Part shown: in pieces, positions 12,963 through 22,114 of the stretch
How the letters are laid out: each line of letters begins with the position of its first letter
Numbering within the stretch: the stretch's first letter is position 1
Assembly: GCA_019671005.1 (NCBI GenBank)
Contig: CM033738.1
Location: 14,472,202 to 14,536,201 of the forward strand
Source: Hibiscus mutabilis
Lineage: Eukaryota > Streptophyta > Magnoliopsida > Malvales > Malvaceae
DNA length: 64,000 nt
Direction: 5' to 3'
Made by a program: the position numbers and the translations under genes
The notes under the pieces: generated by a model
What the model saw: only the letters and a program-made list of their open reading frames with translations
Database searches by the model: none
Told to the model about the DNA's origin: nothing

Positions 12963-13506
12963 AATTTGCTTGAACATGATAAAGTCTTCAATTTTGATGG
13001 TTCTTGCACCCCAAGCATTCGAAACCCTAAAGGAAAAGCTTACCTCGGCTCCCATTATCGTTCCACTAGATTGGACGCTACCTTTTGAGCTCATGTGTGA
13101 TGCAAGTGATTTCGCGGTAGGAGCAGTCCTAGGCCAACGCACAAATAAGACTTTCATGTGATATACTATGCTAGTAAAACTCTTAATAGTGCTCAAGTGA
13201 ATTATACAACAATGGAGAAAGAGTTACAACTGTAGTTTTCGCATTTGACAAGTTTCGATCCTATCTGATTGGTACAAAGGTAATTGTTCATACGGACCAT
13301 TCGACAATTAAGTATCTATTTGCTAAAAAGGATGCCAAACCTCATTTGATTCATTGGATATTACTTTTACAAGAATTTGATATTGAAATTAAGGACATGA
13401 AGGAACAGAAAATCAAGTGGTCGATCACTTATCACGCCTAGAACGCAATAGGGAGGAGGACGCGGATTTAGAGATATGTGATGCATTCCCGGATGAGCAA
13501 CTGTTA
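12963..13506 (+). pseudogene. Element B RNase H
   Basis: LPFELMCDASDFAVGAVLG near 13080-13130 holds the first catalytic Asp. After a stop the reading continues in other frames (IYYASKTLNSAQVNYTTMEKE, then VHTDHSTIKYLFAKKDAKP). The end is DHLSRLERNREEDADLEICD (from 13417), with DAFPDEQLLV just before the tandem array. At least three frame changes are present. Confidence 0.82.
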
Positions 13507-13769
13507 GTTGCCTCGGCAACCATGGATACGCACGCCTTGGCAACCCTCGACGCCTCGACAACCATGGATGCGTATTCCTCGGCAACCCTCGACGCCTCAG
13601 CAACTCTTGACGTGCACGCCTCGGTAACTCCAGATATGCACGCCGCGGCAACCACTGATGCGCACGCCTTGGCAACCCTTGTCGCACATGCCGCGGCAAC
13701 TCTAGACGCGCACGCCTTGGCAACCATGGGAGCAGTCGCCACGGCAGCACATGCCTTGGCAATACCCTG
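13507..13769 (+). repeat. In-frame 21/24 bp minisatellite inside element B pol
   Basis: Twelve imperfect units of 21 or 24 bp, each centred on GCC-NNG-GCA-ACC, lie in frame between the RNase H end (DEQLLV) and the integrase start (PWYADLVNFL). They encode Ala/Thr/Asp/His-rich units such as ALATLDAS and HASVTPDMHAAA. Element A goes straight from RNase H to integrase at the same place, so the array is an addition in B's lineage. The unit core is the same GTTGCC-NN-GGCAAC palindrome found elsewhere in B. Confidence 0.9.
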
Positions 13770-14967
13770 GTACGCGGATTTAGTTAATTTCCTTATTTGT
13801 GGTATCTTAACTTATGGCCTTACTCACCAAGGGAAGAAGCGGTTCCGCCATGATGCTAAGCATTACTTTTGGGACGAGCCTCTTTTGTTTAAACAATATA
13901 CAGATCAGGTTATACGTCGATGTGTCCCTGAAGAACAGTAGCAGAATGTACTCCGGCAATGCCATTCTTCACCCTATGGAGGACATTTTGGAGGAACACG
14001 TACCGCGGCCAAAGTTTTGCAATCCAGTTTGTATTGGCCAACACTGTACAAAGATGCCCAAGAGTTTTACAAGCAATGTGATCGTTGCCAGAGGACGGGC
14101 AATATCTCTAGACGACATGAGATGCCGCTCCAAAACATTATCGAGGTGGAATTGTTTGATATGTGGGGGATCGATTTTATGGGACCTTTCCCATCTTCAT
14201 TCGGCAACCTCTACATTCTACTTGCCGTTGACTACGTGTCTAAATGGGTTGAGGCAGCTGCAGTTCCCAACAACGATTCCAAGACCGTGCAACGATTCTT
14301 ACAGAAAAATATATTTACACGGTTTGGGATGTCGAGAGCAATTATCAGTGATGAAGGTAAGCACTTCGACAACAAACTCATCGCCAAAATGTTACAACGT
14401 TTTGGTGCATCTCACAAGATTGCCACAGTATATCACCCACAAACCAATGGGCAAGCAAAAATTTCCAACTGAGAATTGAAGGGTATACTCGAGAAAGTTG
14501 TAAATCCCTCTAGGAAGGATTGGTCAGTAAGACTAAATGATGCACTTTGGGCATATCGCACTGCATTCAAAACACCATTAGGTATGTCTCCCTTCCGACT
14601 TGTCTATGGCAAAACATGCCATCTACCAGTGGAAATCGAACATAGGCCATATTGGGCAATCAAGACCGTGAATATGGATTGGGAAAGTGCCAGGCAAAAG
14701 CATTTGTTGGACCTCAACGAGATAGAAGAATTCCATGCACTCGCCTATAACAATGCACGAATCTACAAGGAGAAAACAAAGCAATGGCATGACAAGAAAC
14801 TATTGTCGCGACAATTCATGCCAGGGCAACTAGTTCTCCTATTCAATTCTCGGCTAAAACTGAAATCAAGATGGTCGGGACCATTCGAAGTTGTCAAACC
14901 ATTCTCCCATGGTGCCGTGATAATCAAGTCCATCACTGACGAACATGAATTCAAAGTTAACGGATAA
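13770..14967 (+). pseudogene. Element B integrase
   Basis: Three same-frame open stretches, 13417-13941 (end), 14017-14472 and 14476-14967, are separated by single stops. The zinc-binding part (VIRRCVPEEQ, then CDRCQRTGN) is followed by the core: MWGIDFMGPFPS (first Asp), DYVSKWVEAAAVP, AIISDEGKHFDN (second Asp), YHPQTNGQAKISN. The catalytic Glu expected in GQAEISN reads Lys here, a G-to-A change that would kill activity. The C-terminal part (LWAYRTAFKTPLGMSPFRL, RLKLKSRWSGPFEV) is intact. Confidence 0.9.
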
Positions 14968-15623
14968 AGATTGAAGCACTACAATGGTGCCCATATGGAA
15001 CGTAACAAAGAAGTGGCCACCTTAGGAGATGCATGAGCATGCTCTCCTTTTGATATTTTATTTTTATGTTTTATGTTTTATTTTTAATTTTTTTGAACTA
15101 TTTAATTTTTAATTTATTATTATTATTTTTGATTATTTGTTCTTTTTAGGATAGATTTATTTATTTTCTTTAAGATTAAAACTACATTTTTCTTTCATAT
15201 TTATCTTTTTAAGAATTTCTTTACACATCTTTATTTATTTCCTTTTATTAGTTTATCTTTAATTTTAATCCTTATTTTATTTGTCTTTGAATTGTAGGAA
15301 AATAGTTCAAGATAAAGAGGAATTTTGATTCAAGAAGGAAACTTCTTCAACAAGGAAATTAATGGGCCGAATCTAAGGCTTATATTAAGCCTCCAATTTA
15401 CCCTAAATAAACCCCTAGCCGTCACCTACCCCTAAATCAAAACCTTTTTTCTTTATTTATTCCAAAATTAATCCCACCCACCATATTTACTACCTATCTT
15501 TTCTATTTAACCCATCACCCTTAACTTCCAAGAAACCTATTCCTACCTTTCATCTTGCAACTCTTTAGTTTTTTTTTTGCTTTCTTTTCTTTGTTTTTAC
15601 AAAACTCACAACCAAGATCATCC
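14968..15623 (+). other. Element B spacer between integrase and env-like frame
   Basis: About 650 bp of T-rich noncoding sequence, with a run of TTTTA-type repeats at 15050-15290. GGGCCGAATCTAAGG near 15365 and a pyrimidine-rich tract at 15570-15600 just before the ATG at 15624 could serve as a splice acceptor context for a subgenomic mRNA. That is inference only. Confidence 0.5.
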
Positions 15624-17134
15624 ATGGCATCCAAAATTGAATTTTTGGTTCATCCAAGTTCCTCCAAAGAACCAAGATACAAGAAGTTTGCTACACCGGT
15701 GGTTCAAGAAAGATTTCACTCCAAGTTTGAAAGTCGGAAGATTTGCGAAGAACAAGGCTTCGAATACTCCAATTCTCATCAAGATTTTGGCCTTGAACCA
15801 TTCATCTTCGAAAGGATTGCACATCAAAAGTGGCAAATCTTTTGCCATCAATCGAAATCGGGTAACACCTCATGGGTAAGAGAATTCTATGCTCACTCAC
15901 CTAACCCGGATAATCCTTATATTTTTGTTTGTGGCAAGGCTATACTCATAAGCCCCGAAAACATCAACACCTTTTACGGGCTCTACATTGAGAAGGACAA
16001 GCGTCAAGCTTTTGTTGACCAACTCACGCCCAAGCAACTCGATAAGGTGCTTCAAGAACTCACTCTACCAGGAACTCAATGGAACAACGGTAAATACAAG
16101 GGCACGGTAAATCTCCTTCGGCTTAAACCCAAGGCAAAATTATGGAATAAGTTTGTTAAAACTTCTTTAATGCCCCCACACACAATACTACCGTTGATAC
16201 ACCTCATCTTTTGCTCATACATTCTATCTTGCATAATCGCATTATTAACATTGGAAAAGTTATTTGTGATGAGATTTTTGTATGTAGCTCAAAAGACAAG
16301 GGTTCTCTTTTCTTCCCTTGCTTAATTTCCAATCTTTGCAAGGAGATGCATGTCCCAAGTGAGTCCACTGATGAAAAGGCCCTACCAAAGTCTGGTTGGA
16401 ATCGAGCACAAATCTGAAAGCTAATGGGAGAGGCACCGGTAAAATCCTCAATGACTCTAATTGCCGCGGCAACCCCTAATGCCCAAGCACCTAATGCCTA
16501 GGCAACTCGGCCATCAACCCCGGGACACTTTGAAGCACTCTTGCAACCGTTGGCGAGCCGCCTTAGGCAAATTGAAGACCGAAAACTAATGTTCATGCGG
16601 TACATGAAGGATTACAACAATGCCATCACCCAAGTCATCCTAGAAAAGTACCCGGACAGCCACATGTCGTTCCCAATCTTTCCTGCCGAGATCCTTGCCA
16701 CGACAACCAATGAAGCAGTCGCCACGGTAACCACAACAGATAATGTCGCAACAAACTACACTGCGCCTGCCCAAGCAGATGCCACAGTAACCAACACTGA
16801 AGATGCCACGGCAACCAAAGCTAAAGACGCCTCGACAACCACTGCAAAAGCCAAAGGTAAAGCACTTATGCCTGAATCAACTCGTACGGAATCATTGTCT
16901 GATTTTTTAGATTCGGACGAGTCCTCCGTTGCACCAACAAAGACCGCACCAATCGAATCCTCCAAGCCCAAGCAAAAAGCCAATAACATTGATGAAGAGG
17001 ACGATGAGGACAACCCCGTACGAAGATCGATTCCACCATTGGCAACAAGGAAGCAACCACCGTGTTCAAGCAAAAGAATCAAGACACTGACAAAAAGGAA
17101 ACTAATCATCCACAATGACGAACTCTCGGAGTAA
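15624..17134 (+). pseudogene. Element B env-like (Athila post-integrase) frame
   Basis: The start is taken at the ATG at 15624 (MASKIEFLVHPSSS). The N-terminal part (ERIAHQKWQIFCHQ, VREFYAHSPNPDNPYIFVCG, ISPENINTFYGLY) matches the Athila post-integrase protein, related to the putative plant transposon-protein family. A frameshift near 16165 moves the reading to 16211-16417 (LLLIHSILHNRIINIGKVIC). Another stop leads to 16541-17134, a coil-like stretch, an Ala/Thr repeat region (DATVTNTEDATATKAKDAS), an acidic patch (EEDDEDN) and a basic tail (KRIKTLTKRK). I see no clear signal peptide or membrane anchor, so envelope function is doubtful. Confidence 0.8.
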
Positions 17135-17997
17135 GTCCTCGTTTGCATTTTACTTTTCTTTATTTTTATTTTTCTTTGTTGCATGCATTGAGGACAATGC
17201 CTCACTCGAGTTGGGGGGATTGTTGTTAGTTAGTTACCATGTTTAGTTGCATTCATCTTAAGTATTGTATTTAGGATACATAAATTGTTTGCCATGCCTT
17301 TAGTTGGAATAAGAATTGCCTAGATTTGATGAATATCCGATGATGACTTTGCCAATGCACTTAATTGATAGAATTTTTATTCTAGGATAACCATGGAAAC
17401 ACTTAGAATTTTACTATGATGCTAAATTTGATGAAACACTATTGTGGTTTGATTAATTCAAGGAATTCTAGCGAACTTAGGTTGACAGTTAAAAATTGGG
17501 GAATTAGAATAAAAATTGGATGAATGCTAGAGGTGCCCAAAATTGGCTCTAGTATGCACTAAAAATTGATCACTAGAGGTGCCCGAAATTGGCTCTAGTA
17601 TGTGCTAAAAATTGATCGCTAGAGGTGCCCGAAACCGGCTCTAGTCGAATAAATTAATTAACTTAAGAAAACTAAAAACAAAACACTAGAGGTGCCCGAA
17701 ACCGGCTCTAGTTAAAACATGTTAAAAGAACCCAATGAAGTAATTTGAAAACCTCTTGTTTGCATAGAATCCAAAAAATCAGCTTGCACACAACCCCGCA
17801 CACACTCACAAGCATTATAGTTTGATTCCGAGTAACTCCTAAAGTTTTCTGAAAAATGAAAAGCCAATCATACTTTGTGCCCACGGTTCTGAGAATTGAA
17901 ATCAAGTTCAAAGCTAAGTTTGTGAAAATTAAAGTCTTGGCGGTTAATTATTAGTTTGCATTGCTTGAGGACAAACAATAGTTCGAGTTTGGGGGTG
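17135..17997 (+). other. Element B 3' untranslated region with two polypurine tracts
   Basis: A first tract (ATTGAGGACAATGC ... TTGGGGGG, 17181-17220) lies just after the env-like frame. A second, similar block (TTGAGGACAAACAA ... TTTGGGGGTG, 17955-17997) abuts the 3' LTR and is the likely plus-strand primer. Between them is a four-unit hairpin array. Element A keeps the first tract too (821-859), so the duplication predates both copies. Confidence 0.75.
17527..17711 (+). repeat. Four-unit CTAGAG/CTCTAG hairpin array
   Basis: Four 26 bp units, at 17527-17552, 17573-17598, 17619-17644 and 17686-17711, each start CTAGAGGTGCCC and end GGCTCTAG, so each can form its own 6 bp stem. The first three are spaced 46 bp apart with a conserved spacer (TAAAAATTGATC); the fourth follows a longer AT-rich gap. 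Confidence 0.9.
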
Positions 17998-19040
17998 TGT
18001 TAAGTGTTCAAAAGTACTATTTTTATTACCCTTTTTATTCATATTATTGCTAGACTTAGGCTCATATTAGTTGCATTATTAGTCATTCATGCATGTTTGC
18101 ATCGTTTCCTTGGTGGACAAGCTTGATTTCATATTTTGCTCAATTTTGTGGAAAATGATACTGCTTTGGTGTGATTTTGTGTGTGTGTTTGCAGAATCAC
18201 TTGCCAAAGCAAGGCTGGAACCAGTTGCAAGGGCAATGCATGAAGGAGATGTCGAGCTAGTTGCCAGGGTAATTTTTGACAAGGAATAAGATGATATGGT
18301 AGTCGAAATTGATAACTAGATAAGCCCAAGATGACGTGGAACAAAGCTAAATCCCAAAGGAGTTTGATTTCCATAAAGAGGTTAAAGAGAAATTAGTTCC
18401 CAAGAAGATAGGAGAAGTTCTAGAAGGAATTTAAATATAATAAAGAATTATATTCTTTAAAGATAGTTTAATTCCAACTTAACTTCCTCTTAAAAAAAGA
18501 CTTTGACCTAGCCCTATAAATAGATGACCAAGCCGTCAACTCCAAAGGGGGAGAGAATTTACGACAAGATCAAGGGCAAGGGAGATTTCGACAAAGCTTC
18601 ATCCATTCTTCTTCTTTTTCTTTCTTGTTCAATTAGTTTTATGCTAGGAATTCTTTATCTTGTGTTTCTTTGGAACCTAGCCATGAACTAAATCTATTTG
18701 GCTATGGTTATTGTGTTTTGTGGTTGTGAGAAACAATTGGATTTTGTTTAGGTAATAAGAGTTTGCACTTTCTATTCAAGGTTTATTCATTCTTGGATCT
18801 TATTCTTGTTTGCGAGTGAATTGGGAGAGGATCTCGTAACTTCATCTATTTATCTAATATCGGGAGAGTTAGATTCAAGAAATGAACGAGTATGGTCTTT
18901 ATTCAATCTATTGATGGTGAAGATTAATCTGGCTTAGGAATAAGTTAAGGATTTCAACGGCTAAGAGGAGTGCAAGATTGGTTGTTTTTCACCCTTGATT
19001 CACGCATGGATGTATTATCAAGGCATGCACAAGTAGCTAG
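17998..19040 (+). repeat. Element B 3' LTR, left part
   Basis: It begins TGTTAAGTGTTC right after the polypurine tract and matches the 5' LTR from 7700 to about 8750. The TATA box is at 18515-18522. The match stops at 19040, where patch C begins. Confidence 0.93.
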
Positions 19041-19085
19041 AATGAAACTCCTGTCAAACAATCAACTAATTGCCAAGATAAGAAG

Positions 19086-20176
19086 TTGGCATATGGTTTG
19101 AAATTATGATTGAAATTGCCAACAAAATTTACCAATTCAGTGTTTGCTGGGCATTCATCCACATTATTATCCTCTCCACAAATTTTGCAAAATGGTTCCA
19201 CTGCCTTTACTTTTCAAACTTTGGTGGATTTCTGCATTGTTTTCACTATATTAGTGAGGTTGGAGATTTGAGCATTGATAGATGATAATGCATCAAGCTC
19301 CAATATCTCAGCAACTTTCCTCCCAATTCCTAATCTTGCAGTAGGGTACTGGAGATCATTGGTGGCAATCCTTTCAAGGATGTCAAATGCCTTTGTCTAA
19401 TTTTTATCTAGCAACGAACCATTTGCCGTAGCATCAACCATAGTCCTGACATGAGCATTGAGTCCGTTATAAAAGGTCTCCATTTGGGTCCAAGTAGGGA
19501 ATCCATGCATGGGACAACTTCTCAACTGGTCCTTAAAATATTCCCAAGCATCATACAAAGGCTCATCATTGACCTGCCTAAAAGTAATAATTTCACTCCG
19601 TAGCTTGGCATTAAGTTTAGGTGGCTGGAATCTCAGAAGAAACTTCTGGCATAATTCAGCCCACGAATTGACTGAACTAGGTGGCAATGAACTTAACCCC
19701 AATTTTGCTCTATCTCTCAGAAAAAATGAGAATAGTCTCAACTTCATTGTTTCTTCAGCTACACCAGGTTGCTGAAATAGTTGGCAAACCTCCATGAATT
19801 GCTTCATGTGTTTCCTTGGGTCTCCAGTAGGTGATCCATAAAATTGACCTGAATTCAGTAGCGTCTGAATCATTACCAGATTAAGTTTAAAATTAACTAC
19901 ATTTACCTCTAGACCAATCAGTCCTGGCATCAAATTATCCATGTTTGGGGCCAAGTGTTCTTTAATACGTCGCTCTTCAGGATTCTCCGCAACGACAGCA
20001 AAAACGTGTGGTATCCCATCATGTATTACCGAATTTTCTTAATTGTTCATGGCACCATCTACTCCACCATTTCCATTTTGTTCCATCTCTCAAAGTTTTC
20101 TTTTTAAACTGTGTATGGTTCTTTCAATCCATAGATCGTATAACAAGTCTTCTTTTACAGTACGACTCCTAGTCAT
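19086..20176 (-). pseudogene. Patch C gag fragment
   Basis: Reading leftward from an ATG at 20176, this is an Athila gag. The open stretch 19954-19397 encodes RDRAKLGLSSLPPSSVNSW, LYDAWEYFKDQLRSC and FYNGLNAHVRTMVDATANG. It is closely alike to A's gag. The C-terminal part, protease and beyond are absent because the copied tract ends at 19086. Confidence 0.85.
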
Positions 20177-20271
20177 ACACCAAACAAAACAAAATAAGTA
20201 AAATAAACAAGAACAAGCAATAAACAAGAGAATAAATTCCATTGCAATCCTCGGCAACGGTGCCAAAAACT

Positions 20272-21605
20272 TATCGACTGATTAATGCTTGGCAAACAAG
20301 TGATGAATTAATGTAATTATGCCAGCAAATAATGCCAAGTTTAGATATTTTTGCGTGCAAGTATACATGATCAACAAGTAATAGAGCAGTAAGCTGAGTA
20401 TCGTATCCACATGGATTGTCCAAAAATTAAATGCCATGATTTTTACTTGTGATTTGAAATAAATAAGTTGGTATTGAGATCGGATTTTTAATTAAGAAAG
20501 TGACTAAGGAAAAATAAAACTAAAATTCAGGCGGGTTGGCAAAGAAATATATTAAGATGGTTGATTTGCGTTGGCAAAAGATGCTTGGATTTTATGCTAG
20601 TGAAGACAGCGATTAATAACTTTCAGCCTTGTTCTTATTGTTGATCAGATTTTAAGTAGTATTGTCCATGTCGATGGCAATACTCTAAGTTAATCACGAT
20701 AAACTCCTATGTGTCTATAGTCATATTTTTCAATAATTAACTTGGAAAAGTTTTTATCTTTACTCCTAAGAGGTAGATTCACTTCCGAAGTAAGCTCAAC
20801 TACTTGAATATCTTTTGTAGAAGTTTCTCACCTTAGTATTTGGCAATTAATCCTTATCTCCTAAGTTTGTTAAGATATTAAGGGATAATGAGCATGCAAT
20901 GCCAGCTGTCGTATCGCAAAGAATTTCAAAAAATAAAACACTAGCGAAATAGAAAAAATGTCAAGGCATTCAATTATTAAAAACCCAAAAAGCTAAGCGT
21001 TAATCGCAAAAACACCCATAGCCAACTTAAAAGAATTAGTTCATGGCTGGGGAAACCAGCAACAAAATATCATTTTGAAACATCACCATCATAACAAAAT
21101 TAAAAACTAAGAGAAATGGACAAAGAAGGAGATTCGCCGGTGCAGCCCTTCAATGGATCCAGAGCTCTCGGTCACAGCCTGATCGAACCACGGCTTGTCC
21201 CTCTACCTCTTTCTTCATCACGGTGCAGCCTCCTTGGCTCATCGATAGGCTTCGTTTATATAGGCGCTCGTGAAAACCCTAGATAAGGTTTTGATTTGAA
21301 AGTTTGTTATGCACCAAGATAGGCGTGTTATCTTCTTATCCTCATTTTTGAATTAAGGTTGACCTGGTCTTTAACTAACGGCTAACTGACCAGGCATCAG
21401 ACTTCCTACTTTTGCCAACCGAGTCTGACAATCCTTATCCTGCTTTTGCCAACGGCACTCAACTTCTGCTCCTGTCCTGCTTTGTCAAATTTTTCTTGCT
21501 CTTAACCTGCTTATCACAGCAAGAAAGTACTATTTCACTCTGGCAATAAAAATTATACATTCCTTAACTCCTATATGCAAATGCATGAATCTACTAGCTA
21601 AATGA
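20272..21605 (-). repeat. Patch C LTR fragment of element A's family
   Basis: It starts next to a primer-site context (GTGCCAAAAAC on the plus strand, 20260-20270) and matches A's LTR from 24215 to about 25548. The outer 70 or so bases of the LTR (TGTTAACTCTTC side) are missing. The inner end reads TATCGA where A has TGTCGA. The expected TATA-like motif (plus-strand TTATATAGG) lies near 21256. Confidence 0.85.
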
Positions 21606-21617
21606 AAATTATACATT

Positions 21618-22109
21618 CCTTGATTCACGCAGGGATGTATTATCAAGGCATGCACAAGTAGCTAGAGTTTCGACTTAGGGATAAGAAGAAACCATTGAAG
21701 AACGCTCCGCCGAACATTGAAGTTGCTGCCCAGACGCCCAAGTAGTTGCCCAGCTAGTCGCCCAGGCAACCATCGATTAGTTGCCAAGGCAACCCCACTG
21801 TGCAAGTTGCCATGGCAACTGAGTTGCCCTTGCACTCTTTTACCAAGATGATCCTATCGGCTATCACACCTCAACTCATGATAACCTGACCTATTCTCTC
21901 TCATTTGATTACATCTTCTTTTACTTATTTGCTTTCTAGTTTAGTTGTTAGTTAAAACTCCTACAATCACCTACTTGTGTTTTTACTTTTTACAGTGCAA
22001 GAGATTAGATTCTTGAAGTGGCACCAATCCCTGTGGAGACGATATCTTTTATACTATAACTTGCGACGTGTACACTTGCACAATTGCGGAGCACTTATTA
22101 CATGCAACA
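21618..22109 (+). repeat. Element B 3' LTR, right part
   Basis: It resumes the LTR after patch C, with the 48 bp overlap 21618-21665, and ends in ACATGCAACA at 22109, next to the target duplication GTAGG (22110-22114). It holds two perfect 14 bp palindromes, GTTGCCAAGGCAAC (21780-21793) and GTTGCCATGGCAAC (21806-21819). Confidence 0.93.
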
Positions 22110-22114
22110 GTAGG

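Larger units (their letters stand above)
19041..21617 (-). other. Patch C: partial copy of element A inserted in element B's 3' LTR
   Basis: The order is a 45 bp filler (19041-19085) of unclear source, then minus-strand sequence nearly identical to A from about 23037 to 25548: gag end, gag core, leader, primer site and most of an LTR. It lacks the LTR outer end and the rest of an element. It ends in a short repeat of its own sequence (AAATTATACATTCCTT occurs at about 21549 and again at 21606). A 48 bp piece of B's LTR is duplicated on both sides (18993-19040 and 21618-21665). This fits break repair by copying, not integration. Confidence 0.85.
7700..22109 (+). mobile_element. Element B: complete Athila-type Ty3/gypsy retrotransposon
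   Basis: Both LTRs are present (7700-9189 and 17998-22109, the latter interrupted). Both begin TGTTAAGTGTTC and end in AACA, and perfect 5 bp repeats GTAGG flank them (7695-7699 and 22110-22114). The interior holds a primer site, gag, protease, RT, RNase H, integrase, env-like frame and polypurine tract in Athila order. Without the 2.6 kb patch C the element would be about 11.8 kb. It sits in element A's protease in opposite orientation, so it is younger than A. Frameshifts and stops in gag and pol mean it cannot move on its own products. Confidence 0.95.

Noticed and set aside
13507..13769. CRISPR-like array
   Set aside because: The units are in-frame coding repeats without unique spacers, in a plant retroelement.
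15624..17134. Env-like frame of B as a true viral envelope
   Set aside because: I see no signal peptide, membrane anchor or cleavage site. The family label env-like is historical, so I keep it as an unknown post-integrase protein.
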